From NCBI GenBank assembly GCA_035534855.1, contig DATLRD010000027.1, positions 26,911-90,910 of the forward strand: a stretch of DNA of 64,000 nucleotides, read 5' to 3'. Below, in pieces: positions 52,601-60,350 of the stretch. The translations under genes and the position numbers were made by a program. This DNA comes from DATARH01 sp035534855. GTDB taxonomy: Bacteria > Pseudomonadota > Alphaproteobacteria > ATCC43930 > CGMCC-115725. Each line of letters begins with the position of its first letter. Position 1 is the first letter of the stretch. The notes under the pieces are model-generated. The model was not told the origin of the DNA. It saw nothing but the letters and a program-made list of their open reading frames with translations, and did not search any database.

Positions 52601-52987
52601 TCAATCCAGCGGCTTTTCCCGCGCCTCTTCGGGCTCGGGCTCGGGCGCCGCCTCGGCGAGCGCCTCGGCGAGCGCGCCGACATGGTCGGCCGCGGCAGCC
52701 GCAGCCTCTTCCTCGATCGCGCGGTAGTGGCGCACGACGGCGCGGCCGAGCGCGGTCAGCGCGGCGCCGCCGCCTTTTGCCCCACCGGTCTGCGCTGCGA
52801 CGACCGGCTCGCGGAAGCAGCGGTTGAGGTTGTCGACCAGCAGCCACGCGCGACGGTAAGACATCGCCATCGCCCGCCCGGCGGCCGAGATAGAGCCCTC
52901 GGCGTCGATCAGTTCCAGCAGCCGGATCTTGCCCGGGCCGATCGCCCGTTCGTCGTCGAAATCGATGCGCAGGGTGAGCCGCGCCAT
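52601..52987 (-). CDS. ModE-type winged-helix regulator lacking the molbindin domain
   Basis: A 128-residue protein with the ModE N-terminal winged helix: KIRLLELIDAEGSISAAGRA, MAMSYRRAWLLVDNLNRCF and TGGAKGGGAALTALGRAVV. Full-length ModE has two C-terminal molbindin repeats. Here the C-terminus is instead a short Ala/Glu/Pro tail (LAEAAPEPEPEEAREKPLD), so molybdate sensing must come from elsewhere or differ. Short ModE forms are known in other bacteria. It lies at the far end of modABC, which carries a ModE-like box, so autogenous control of molybdate uptake is likely. Confidence 0.88.
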   Translation of the reverse strand: MARLTLRIDFDDERAIGPGKIRLLELIDAEGSISAAGRAMAMSYRRAWLLVDNLNRCFREPVVAAQTGGAKGGGAALTALGRAVVRHYRAIEEEAAAAAADHVGALAEALAEAAPEPEPEEAREKPLD

Positions 52988-53018
52988 CGCCGCCGCCCCG
53001 CTCGCGCCGGCCCGGCCG

Positions 53019-53468
53019 CTATTCGACCTTCAGCAACTCGACATCGAACATGAGCGTGGCAAGGGGCGGAATCACTCCGCCGGCGCCGCGCGAGCCATAA
53101 GCTAGCTCGGGCGGGATGATCAGCGTGCGCTTGCCGCCGACCTTCATCCCGGGTACGCCCTCGTCCCAGCCGCGGATCACCTGATGCGCGCCGAGCTTGA
53201 ACGTAAACCCGGCGTTGCCGTGATCGAGCGAGCTGTCGAATTTCTTGCCCTTGACCCCATTCTCGTACAGCCAGCCGGTGTACTGCACGGTGACGCCGTG
53301 ACCGGGCTCGGCGATCTTGCCGGTGCCGATCTGGGTATCGGTGTATTTCAGCCCGTCCGGCATTTCGGTCATCGTTCCCGTCGCTCCCTGCGCCCATGCC
53401 GCGGGCATCGTCAAAAGCCCCAGCGCGAGCACCATCGCCGCGCCGGCAATCCGGATTGGTTTCATCAT
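53019..53468 (-). CDS. Secreted FKBP-type peptidyl-prolyl cis-trans isomerase
   Basis: A 149-residue periplasmic folding enzyme. A signal peptide ends near AAWA (residue ~26). The FKBP domain has GHGVTVQYTGWLYENGVKG, KKFDSSLDHGNAGFTFKLG, GWDEGVPGMKVGGKRTLIIP and AYGSRGAGGVIPPLATLMFD, all family hallmarks. It ends 31 bases before the modE start on the same strand, so the two may be co-transcribed. It diverges from the DUF4213/DUF364 gene across 48 bases. Confidence 0.95.
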   Translation of the reverse strand: MMKPIRIAGAAMVLALGLLTMPAAWAQGATGTMTEMPDGLKYTDTQIGTGKIAEPGHGVTVQYTGWLYENGVKGKKFDSSLDHGNAGFTFKLGAHQVIRGWDEGVPGMKVGGKRTLIIPPELAYGSRGAGGVIPPLATLMFDVELLKVE

Positions 53469-53516
53469 GCCCCGGTTATGCTAAATCCCCTGCGAACGGC
53501 ACAAAGGACGCGGACC

Positions 53517-54365
53517 GTGGCGACCACCATTCTCAAAGAGACGATCGCAGCCATCGACACGATCCTCGGTGCCGAACTCGACCATATCACGATCGACCGC
53601 GCGGTCATCGGCCTGTTCTTCACCGGGGTCAAACTCAGCGCCGGCACCGCGGGCGCCTGCGCCACCCCGCGCGAGGCCATCCCCGAGGGCGTGTGCTGCC
53701 CCTATTCCGCGGGCTCGGTCGGGTTTCCCGGCCGGATCGCGGGCCGCAAGGCGGACGAGCTCGCCGCCGAGGCGCTCGGCGCCGAGGGACTGCGCCGCGC
53801 GGTTGGCATCGCTACGGTCAACGCGCTCGCCGAATTGTGCTGGCGTCGCAGGCCCGATCCCGCAGTCGAACTGCGGCCCGGCACCGATGCGTTCGACGCG
53901 ACCGCATTCCACCCCGGCGACCGCACCGTGCTGGTCGGGGCGTTCATCCCGTTCCTCAAGGAATTGAAGCGTCGCGACCTGCCGTATCTGGTGCTCGAGC
54001 AGAACAAGGCGGCGCTGAAGGCCGAGGAGCTACCGTTCTTTCGCCCGGCCGAGGCGACGCACGACATCGTGCCGCAGGCCGACGTGCTGCTGATCACCGG
54101 TTCGACGCTGCTCAACGACACGCTCGAAGACCTGCTGGCGCTGGCGCAGCCAAGCGCGCGCGTCACCGTGGTCGGCCCGACCGTGTCGATGCTGCCCGAG
54201 CCGTTTCTCGCGCGCGGCGCCGAGATTCTCGGCACCGTGCGGATCACCGAGCCCGACGCCTTTCTCGACCTCCTTGCCGAAGGCGGCGCGGCGCCCCATT
54301 TCCTCGGCCACACCGCAGAAAAGATCGTCCTTGCCCGCCGGCCCGCCGCCGCCCGGGCCGCCTGA
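53517..54365 (+). CDS. DUF4213/DUF364 putative heavy-metal chelation protein
   Basis: A 282-residue cytoplasmic protein. The N-terminal part (ILKETIAAIDTILGAELDHI, then GLFFTGVKLSAGTAGACATP) fits DUF4213, and the C-terminal part (VGAFIPFLKELKRRDLPY, then VPQADVLLITGSTLLNDTLE) fits DUF364, the putative heavy-metal-chelation domain. Such proteins occur near metal or metallocofactor genes; here modABC and ModE are 1 kb upstream. Two conserved-looking cysteines (GACATP and VCCPYS) could bind metal. GTG 53517 is preferred for its AAGGA site; ATG 53478 is an alternative. Function is unproven. Confidence 0.82.
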   Translation: MATTILKETIAAIDTILGAELDHITIDRAVIGLFFTGVKLSAGTAGACATPREAIPEGVCCPYSAGSVGFPGRIAGRKADELAAEALGAEGLRRAVGIATVNALAELCWRRRPDPAVELRPGTDAFDATAFHPGDRTVLVGAFIPFLKELKRRDLPYLVLEQNKAALKAEELPFFRPAEATHDIVPQADVLLITGSTLLNDTLEDLLALAQPSARVTVVGPTVSMLPEPFLARGAEILGTVRITEPDAFLDLLAEGGAAPHFLGHTAEKIVLARRPAAARAA

Positions 54366-54380
54366 CCATTGCGCGAGATC

Positions 54381-55787
54381 ATGCCCGACACCGCGCACAC
54401 CGCCTTTGCCGGCCGCCTCGTCATCATAGGCTTCGGCAGCATCGGCCAGGGGGTCCTGCCGCTGCTGTTGCGCCACATCGACATGCGGCCCGAGCAGATC
54501 ACAATCATCACCGCCGAGCCGCGCGGCCGCGAGGTCGCCGCAGAATACGGCATTCGCTTTATCGAGCACACGCTGACCCGAGCCGACTACCGCGAGATCC
54601 TCGAACTGCAAATCGGGGACGGCGATTTCCTGCTCAACTTGTCGGTCGACGTGTCGAGCCTGGCGCTGATCGAATACTGCCAGGAAAAGGGCGCGCTCTA
54701 CCTCGATACCTGCATCGAGCCGTGGCCCGGCGGCTATACCGACCCCAACCTGCCGCCATCGGCGCGCTCCAATTATGCTCTGCGCGAAAGCGCGCTGGCG
54801 CTGCGCGCCAAGGTGCTCGAAGGGCCGACCGCGGTCATCACCCACGGCGCTAACCCCGGCCTCGTCTCGCATTTCGTCAAGCAGGCGCTGATGGATATCG
54901 TACCCCCCGGCACACCGGTTCCAGGCGACCGCACCGGCTGGGGCCGGCTTGCCGAGACCGCGGGGGTGAAGGCGATACACATCGCCGAGCGCGACACCCA
55001 GGTCGCGGCAACCCCGAAGGAGCCGGGTGAGTTCGTCAACACCTGGTCGATCGATGGATTCTTCAGCGAGGGCTCGCAACCGGCCGAACTCGGCTGGGGC
55101 ACCCATGAGCGCCACTTCCCCCATGACGGGCGGCGGCACGATACCGGAAGCCAGGCGGCGATCTATCTGCTGCGTCCCGGCGCCGGGACGCGAGTGCGCA
55201 GCTGGACCCCACTCGAAGGCCCCTATCTCGGGTTTCTGGTTACCCACGGCGAATCGATCTCGATCGCCGACTATCTAACGCTGCGCGACGGCGAGGCGGT
55301 GCGCTATCGCCCGACCTGCCACTACGCCTATCACCCGTGCGACGACGCGGTGCTGAGCCTGCACGAGCTGGCCGGCAAGAACTGGCAGTTGCAGGGCCGC
55401 AAGCGGCTGATCGTCGACGAGATCACCGCCGGCATCGACGAGTTGGGCGTGTTGCTGATGGGCCCGGAAAGAGGCGTCTACTGGTACGGCTCGCGCCTGT
55501 CGATCGAGGAGGCGCGGCGGGTCGCGCCGCACAACAACGCCACCTCGCTGCAGGTCACTGCAGCGGTCCTGGCCGGGATCGTCTGGGCGATCGAGAACCC
55601 GCGCCGCGGCATCGTCGAACCGGACGAGATGGATTACGCGCGGGTGCTGGAGATCGCCGGCCCCTATCTCGGCGAAGTGGTCGGGGTCTGGGGCAACTGG
55701 ACCCCGCTGGATAACCGCGAGCGCCTATTTCCGGAAGACCTCGACCGCGACGACCCGTGGCAATTCAAGAACATCCGGGTCGTCTGA
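54381..55787 (+). CDS. hss: Homospermidine synthase
   Basis: A 468-residue NAD-dependent enzyme that builds homospermidine from two putrescines (or from spermidine plus putrescine), the long polyamine of many alphaproteobacteria. The NAD motif is VIIGFGSIGQGVLPLL. Other signatures are FLLNLSVDVSSLALIEYCQE, LYLDTCIEPWPGGY, VITHGANPGLVSHFVKQAL and NNATSLQVTAAVLAGIVWAI. Length is typical. ATG 54381 is used, and TTG 54369 would add four residues. It follows the DUF364 gene by 15 bases. Confidence 0.96.
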   Translation: MPDTAHTAFAGRLVIIGFGSIGQGVLPLLLRHIDMRPEQITIITAEPRGREVAAEYGIRFIEHTLTRADYREILELQIGDGDFLLNLSVDVSSLALIEYCQEKGALYLDTCIEPWPGGYTDPNLPPSARSNYALRESALALRAKVLEGPTAVITHGANPGLVSHFVKQALMDIVPPGTPVPGDRTGWGRLAETAGVKAIHIAERDTQVAATPKEPGEFVNTWSIDGFFSEGSQPAELGWGTHERHFPHDGRRHDTGSQAAIYLLRPGAGTRVRSWTPLEGPYLGFLVTHGESISIADYLTLRDGEAVRYRPTCHYAYHPCDDAVLSLHELAGKNWQLQGRKRLIVDEITAGIDELGVLLMGPERGVYWYGSRLSIEEARRVAPHNNATSLQVTAAVLAGIVWAIENPRRGIVEPDEMDYARVLEIAGPYLGEVVGVWGNWTPLDNRERLFPEDLDRDDPWQFKNIRVV

Positions 55788-55789
55788 CG

Positions 55790-55999
55790 ATGCAGCCCGC
55801 GGCACGGGCGCGGCGCGCCTCGCTAGTGGCGCTGCTGCTCTATGCGGCGTGCGCGGCAGCCGATACCGGGCTGCACCTCGCCCAGCCGCCGGTCGCTGGG
55901 GTGGCGCGTTTCGCCCTCGGCCGGGTCATCGTCGCCACCAATGCCGGGCTGTTCTGGCCAGTCGACCTGGTGGCCGAGGCGCTGCTGGCCCGCGGATGA
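55790..55999 (+). CDS. Small hypothetical membrane protein
   Basis: A 69-residue protein two bases after hss, probably translated by coupling because no ribosome site is visible. It has two hydrophobic stretches (SLVALLLYAACAAAD and ALGRVIVATNAGLFWPVDLV). I do not recognise the family. Its place in the hss operon is the main support for its being real. Confidence 0.5.
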   Translation: MQPAARARRASLVALLLYAACAAADTGLHLAQPPVAGVARFALGRVIVATNAGLFWPVDLVAEALLARG

Positions 56000-56022
56000 C
56001 GACGTCGGCAAAAAGCGGTGGC

Positions 56023-56223
56023 TCAGAACAGGCCGATCATCGTCCCGATCACCCAAAACAGCGACAGCGAGGCCAGGGCCAGCACGACGATCAGCAGCAA
56101 CCGCAACGCCCGGATGATTTGCAGACCGACCGGCGGTGACGGCTGCACGCCGTCGCGGTCGATAAGATAATCGTCCGGTATCGTGCCCGGCTCTTCACCG
56201 GGCTGCATCATAGCGCGCGCCAT
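56023..56223 (-). CDS. Small hypothetical single-pass membrane protein
   Basis: A 66-residue protein with a polar N-terminus (MQPGEEPGTIPDDYLIDRDG) and one strong C-terminal helix (LRLLLIVVLALASLSLFWVI). ATG 56223 has GGAGG seven bases upstream, so it is preferred over ATG 56229. I do not recognise it. A tail-anchored or leaderless inner-membrane protein is possible. Its stop is 24 bases from the convergent small gene. Confidence 0.55.
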   Translation of the reverse strand: MARAMMQPGEEPGTIPDDYLIDRDGVQPSPPVGLQIIRALRLLLIVVLALASLSLFWVIGTMIGLF

Positions 56224-56295
56224 ACCCATGCCTCCGCTGCGACGCCGGAGAATGCATCATCTGCATCAAAAAATCACCCGCGAGGGCGGGTGCGG

Positions 56296-57753
56296 CTATT
56301 GCGCCGTGGTCGCGGGGCTGGTGCCGCTGCCCTCATCAAGCTCGGGGCCGAGCCCGGATTTGAGCTTTGCCGGCGGCGCGGGCGGCGCAGGCGCTGCCGC
56401 AGCGGCTTCCTCGGGTGTCGCCGCTGGCAGCGTGGCGATCACTGTCGCGGCCCGCGCCTCGGCCTTCGTTCGGTCCACCTGGGCGAGAATGTCGTAAAGC
56501 TCCGCCGCCCGCTTTGCTGACGGCTGGTTGCCGCGCGAGGCGGCGGCGCGATACCAGGCATAGGCCTCGATCGTCGATGCCGTGACGCCTTCGCCGCGCT
56601 CGTAGAGGATCGCCAAGTTTACCATCGCCGGCACCACGCCCTGGATCGCGGCGCGGCGATACCACCCGGCCGCAGTCGTGAAATCTTGCTTGGTCCCCTG
56701 CCCGCGGGTATAGGCGACCGCGAGGTTGTACTGCGCCAGCGGGAAATTGGCCTCGGCCGCCCGGCTGTACCACTTGAAGGCCTCGGCGTAATCCTGCGGA
56801 ATCCCACGACCCCGCTCGCAGAGCACGCCCAGATCATATTGCGCGCGCGGCACGCCCTGCTCGGCCGCGGCGCGGAACCAGGTCGCCGCGGTCGTGTAGT
56901 TCTGCGGCACGCCCTCGCCCTTGGCATAGACGATCGCGAGTTCGAGTTGCGCCTCGGCATCTCCGGCCTTGGCGCGCGTCTCGTAAAAGATCAGGCGCTT
57001 GGCGGGATCGCTGGGCGCTTCGGGCAGCGGCGCCAGCGCCGGGCGGGGGGCGAAGCGGTGGTTGACCCAATTGTAAGCCCCGAACCCGGCCGCGCCGAGC
57101 CCGATTACCAGCACCGCAATCATCAGCTGGCCCAGCCCCAGCGGCCACCGCAGCCATTGCAGCGAACCCGTCGGAGGCGCCGCAGCCGCTTCCCGCGGCG
57201 GCCGAACCGGCTGGATTCCCGTTATCGGGTGTGCGTCTTCCTGGGGCTCACGCCACCACGGCTGCGCCTCGTCGACCGAACGCTCCGCCGCAGGTTCGGA
57301 ATGCTCGACATCGGCCTCGTCGGGCGCGTACCGCGCCTCGGCCTCCTCGGCGTATAGCGACTCCGGTGCTGGCTCTTCCTCAGGCTCCAGTTCCTCGTCC
57401 CAGTCCGGCTCTGGCTCTCCGTCCAGCTCCGGCTCCGGCGCTTCTTTCGGCTCGAGCGCCGGTTTCGCATCGGCCGCGGGCATAACCGCAGCCGGCTCGG
57501 GCGCGTCGTCGGACTCGAAACCGATGAACATCGGCTCGACAAACGGCGGCGGATCATCGATCGCCTGCCCCCAATCGAAATCGTCGTCCGGGGCGGCGGC
57601 AACCGGCGCCAGCCCGTCGTCGTCCGCGCGGGGCACAAAACCGCGATGCGTCGGCTTGGGCCGCGCCGCATCCGTCCCGCGAGTTGCCCCGGTGGGCGGT
57701 TGCGGATCGGCTTCGGACAATATCTCGGCGGCGGACGCGCTAGGCTCGACCAT
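56296..57753 (-). CDS. Sel1/TPR-repeat membrane protein with acidic N-terminal domain
   Basis: A 485-residue protein. Residues 1-185 are low-complexity and very acidic (PEPELDGEPEPDWDEELEPE). One membrane helix follows (LGQLMIAVLVIGLGAAGFGA, ~205-225). The C-terminal part is made of about four 36-residue Sel1 repeats (LELAIVYAKGEGVPQNYTTA, YDLGVLCERGRGIPQDYAEA, YNLAVAYTRGQGTKQDFTTA, VNLAILYERGEGVTASTIEA) and then an Ala/Pro tail. The layout resembles PodJ-like polar organisers, which couple a cytoplasmic region to periplasmic Sel1 repeats, but it is shorter. The start ATG is 57753; the open frame beyond it is unlike the family. Confidence 0.85.
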   Translation of the reverse strand: MVEPSASAAEILSEADPQPPTGATRGTDAARPKPTHRGFVPRADDDGLAPVAAAPDDDFDWGQAIDDPPPFVEPMFIGFESDDAPEPAAVMPAADAKPALEPKEAPEPELDGEPEPDWDEELEPEEEPAPESLYAEEAEARYAPDEADVEHSEPAAERSVDEAQPWWREPQEDAHPITGIQPVRPPREAAAAPPTGSLQWLRWPLGLGQLMIAVLVIGLGAAGFGAYNWVNHRFAPRPALAPLPEAPSDPAKRLIFYETRAKAGDAEAQLELAIVYAKGEGVPQNYTTAATWFRAAAEQGVPRAQYDLGVLCERGRGIPQDYAEAFKWYSRAAEANFPLAQYNLAVAYTRGQGTKQDFTTAAGWYRRAAIQGVVPAMVNLAILYERGEGVTASTIEAYAWYRAAASRGNQPSAKRAAELYDILAQVDRTKAEARAATVIATLPAATPEEAAAAAPAPPAPPAKLKSGLGPELDEGSGTSPATTAQ

Positions 57754-57902
57754 CGCGTACCGATTCCAGGGAACGGCGGCGATTTCAAGGAGGATCGCAG
57801 CGCCCGGGGTGCGGCGCGACGAAACCGCCCCGGTTGGCGGCTGGCACCCGCCGGCAAGATCGCTACTATGTCCTATCTGCGGCGCGGCGGCGGGGGCGGG
57901 CG

Positions 57903-59105
57903 ATGACAGAGCATTTCGGGCGCAACAAAAACGGTGCGAACGGGCCGCGGCCGCTCGACCGGGCGCGGGCGCTGGGGCCGCTGCTCGACGCCGCGGTCGA
58001 CGATATCGAGCGGGAGCGTGAACTGCCGCGCCGGGTCGTCGATGCGCTGATCGACGCTGGCATGTTCCGACTGCTGCAGCCGCTCTCGCTCGGCGGCGAG
58101 GAAATGCAGCCGGCAGACTATCTCGACGTGGTCGAAGAGGTCGCCAGCCACGACGCCAGCGTCGCCTGGTGCGTCGGGCAAGGCTGCGGCTGCACGATGA
58201 GCGCGGCGTATCTCTTGCCAGAGGTGGCACGCACGATTTTCGGCCCGCGCGACGGCATCGTCGCCTGGGGTCCGCCCGGCCCGGCAAAGGCGGTCACGGT
58301 GCCCGGCGGGTTTCGGCTCACCGGGAATTGGAGCTTTGCCAGCGGCAGTCATCATGCGACATGGCTCGGCGCACATGTCAGCGTCTTCACCGGCAACGGC
58401 GCGCCGCTGATGCGCGACGACGGCAGCGCGATCATGCGCACCCTGCTGTTCCCCAAGTCGCAGGCCAAGATGACCGACATTTGGCACGTGCTCGGCCTCA
58501 AGGGCACCGGCAGCGACAATTATTCGGTCGAGGATCTGTTCGTCGCCGACGATTTCACGATCGACCGCGATCCCAGCAACCACCCGCGGGAAAACGGCAC
58601 GCTCTACCGCTTCAGCCACAGCAACGTGTACGCGGCAGCCTTTGCCGGCGTCGCGCTCGGCGTCGCGCGCAACGTGCTCGCCTCGTTCATCGAGCTGGCG
58701 CGCGACAAGACCCCGCGCGGCGCGAAGCTGACGATGCGCAACAACAACGTGATCCAGTCGCAGGTCGCGCAAAGCGCGGCGCGGCTCGATTCGGCGCGGC
58801 GCTACGTCAAGGGCGTGCTCGAAGACTGCTGGGACCATGTGTCGTGCGCCGGCGCGCTGACGCTCGAGCAGAACGCGACCCTGCGGCTCGCCACCACCTG
58901 GGCGATGCACCAGGGGCGCGACGTGGTCGACGTGCTGTATCAGGCCGCGGGTGCGACCGCGATCTTCAACGTCAACCCGTTCGAGCGCCGGTTCCGCGAC
59001 ATGCACACGATCGTCCAGCAGATGCAGGCGCGGCAAACCCATTTCGAAACCGTCGGCCGCATCATGATGGGCCTGCCGCCTGACGCGACGATGTTCACGT
59101 TCTGA
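57903..59105 (+). CDS. Acyl-CoA dehydrogenase-fold flavoprotein (possible two-component monooxygenase)
   Basis: A 400-residue flavoprotein. Landmarks are RVVDALIDAGMFRLLQPLSL with GGEEMQPADYLDVVEEVASH, and the central GGFRLTGNWSFASGSHHATW. The C-terminal helices contain DVVDVLYQAAGATAIF and FERRFRDMHTIVQQMQARQT. The GNWSFASGSHHATW and C-terminal QARQTHFETVGR segments match the group D monooxygenase-like branch (HsaA/HpaB-like hydroxylases), which use reduced flavin from a partner, more than classic acyl-CoA dehydrogenases. No reductase is adjacent. ATG 57903 is used. The substrate is unknown. Confidence 0.82.
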   Translation: MTEHFGRNKNGANGPRPLDRARALGPLLDAAVDDIERERELPRRVVDALIDAGMFRLLQPLSLGGEEMQPADYLDVVEEVASHDASVAWCVGQGCGCTMSAAYLLPEVARTIFGPRDGIVAWGPPGPAKAVTVPGGFRLTGNWSFASGSHHATWLGAHVSVFTGNGAPLMRDDGSAIMRTLLFPKSQAKMTDIWHVLGLKGTGSDNYSVEDLFVADDFTIDRDPSNHPRENGTLYRFSHSNVYAAAFAGVALGVARNVLASFIELARDKTPRGAKLTMRNNNVIQSQVAQSAARLDSARRYVKGVLEDCWDHVSCAGALTLEQNATLRLATTWAMHQGRDVVDVLYQAAGATAIFNVNPFERRFRDMHTIVQQMQARQTHFETVGRIMMGLPPDATMFTF

Positions 59106-59137
59106 CGGATCAGGTCAGCGGGTCCGGTCGGCGCAAG

Positions 59138-59920
59138 ATGGCAGCGGCACAGCTTCTTTCCCTCGCCGGGACGATCGCCGCGGTCTACGCGCTGCTGGTC
59201 GCGGTATACATCGCGAGCTGCCTGGTCGTCATTCGGCTCAACCGCGCGATGCCGGACGCCAAAATCCAGGCGCGCGAGACCGCCGCCGGGCTGGTGCGCC
59301 GCGACCGGCGGCAGAGCCTCGTATCGCTCGCCGGGATCGCGGCGATGTTCGGCACCGGGCAATGGGCCTATTACGCGCTCGGCTGGGGATTTGCGGCGTC
59401 GGGCGGGATCGCCGGCACGATCCTGTCGGCGCTCGCATCGCTGATCCTGTTTGACACCTGGTTCTACTGGCTCCACCGGCTGATCCACAGCCGCTGGCTC
59501 TATCGCCGGGTGCACCGCTGGCACCACATGACGGTGACCCCCGTGGTGTGGTCGAACAACAGCGACCGGCTGATCGACAACCTCTTCCTGCAATCCTATT
59601 GGTTGATTGCGCATTTCCTGTTTCCGGTGGCGCCGGCAGTGCTTCTCGCCCACAAGCTCTACGACCAGGTCACCGGCGTCGTCGGTCATTCCGGATGGGA
59701 GCACGCCGGAAGCTGGAGCCTGCCGCCGTCGCCGCTGGTAGGCGTCACCCATCACGACCAGCACCACCGCTATTTCCGCTGCAACTACGCGACGCATTTC
59801 AGCCTGTGGGATCGGCTGATGGGGACGCTCCACCCCGAGCACGATGCCGAGCTGACCCGTAACATCCGCCGCAGCGAAACGGCACGGCGCGAGGCAACCC
59901 TGCGGCCAACTGAGCGTTGA
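59138..59920 (+). CDS. Sterol desaturase/fatty acid hydroxylase family membrane di-iron protein
   Basis: A 260-residue integral membrane enzyme with the eight-histidine di-iron motif: HRLIH (113-117), HRWHH (126-130) and HHDQHH (205-210), plus His184. Four hydrophobic segments surround these. The family hydroxylates or desaturates lipids such as fatty acids, sterols, carotenoids or hopanoids using O2. The target here is unknown. Its stop codon forms the first base of a strong hairpin, and the EncFtn gene begins 52 bases later, so read-through into the ferritin-encapsulin pair is possible. Confidence 0.9.
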   Translation: MAAAQLLSLAGTIAAVYALLVAVYIASCLVVIRLNRAMPDAKIQARETAAGLVRRDRRQSLVSLAGIAAMFGTGQWAYYALGWGFAASGGIAGTILSALASLILFDTWFYWLHRLIHSRWLYRRVHRWHHMTVTPVVWSNNSDRLIDNLFLQSYWLIAHFLFPVAPAVLLAHKLYDQVTGVVGHSGWEHAGSWSLPPSPLVGVTHHDQHHRYFRCNYATHFSLWDRLMGTLHPEHDAELTRNIRRSETARREATLRPTER

Positions 59921-59947
59921 TCAATCGGAGCGCAAGCTCCGATTGAT
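59920..59947 (+). promoter_or_regulatory. Perfect 12-bp hairpin with GCAA loop before the encapsulin operon
   Basis: ATCAATCGGAGC, GCAA, GCTCCGATTGAT: 12 pairs with no mismatch and a GNRA tetraloop. It begins at the last base of the upstream stop and ends 25 bases before the EncFtn ATG, outside the ribosome site. No T-run follows, so it is not an ordinary intrinsic terminator. Confidence 0.8.
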
Positions 59948-59972
59948 GGGCGAACTGAGGCGGAGCGGCCGA

Positions 59973-60350
59973 ATGCCGAGCGAAAACCTACACGTCCCGC
60001 GCGAGCTGCTGTCGCAGGAGGCGCGGCATCTGCACTACGCAATCACCTCACTTATGGAGGAACTGGAGGCGGTCGACTGGTACCGTCAGCGCGCCGACGA
60101 CAGCGAGGACGAAGCGCTGCGCGAAATCCTGCTACACAACATGCGCGAGGAAATGGAACACGCCTCGATGCTGATCGAGTGGATGCGGCGGCAAAACCCG
60201 GACTTTGCCGGGCACCTCCAGACCTATCTGTTCACCGACAAGCCGATCACCCAGGTCGAGAAAGCCGCCGAGGCCGCCGCCGATGGCGCCGAGCCCGCCG
60301 CGCGCAGTGATCTTGCGCCGACCATCGGCTCTTTGAAAGGATACCGTTAG
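59973..60350 (+). CDS. Encapsulated ferritin-like protein (EncFtn)
   Basis: A 125-residue ferroxidase packaged inside an encapsulin shell. The helical core has SLMEELEAVDWYRQRADD and LHNMREEMEHASMLIEWMRR. Alignment with Rhodospirillum rubrum EncFtn places the di-iron residues at Glu30, Glu60 and His63, with Trp36 nearby. After a linker (EKAAEAAADGAEPAARSD), the C-terminus ends TIGSLKGYR, a cargo-loading peptide of the TVGSLKR type that docks on the shell interior. It oxidises Fe(II) so the iron can be stored as mineral in the capsid. ATG 59973 has GGAG upstream. Its TAG overlaps the GTG of the shell gene. Confidence 0.95.
   Translation: MPSENLHVPRELLSQEARHLHYAITSLMEELEAVDWYRQRADDSEDEALREILLHNMREEMEHASMLIEWMRRQNPDFAGHLQTYLFTDKPITQVEKAAEAAADGAEPAARSDLAPTIGSLKGYR

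Noticed and set aside
59920..59972. Irr, RirA or Fur iron box before EncFtn
   Set aside because: The palindrome does not match TTTAGAA-N3-TTCTAAA, TGA-N9-TCA or a Fur 19-mer; no iron-regulator site could be supported.
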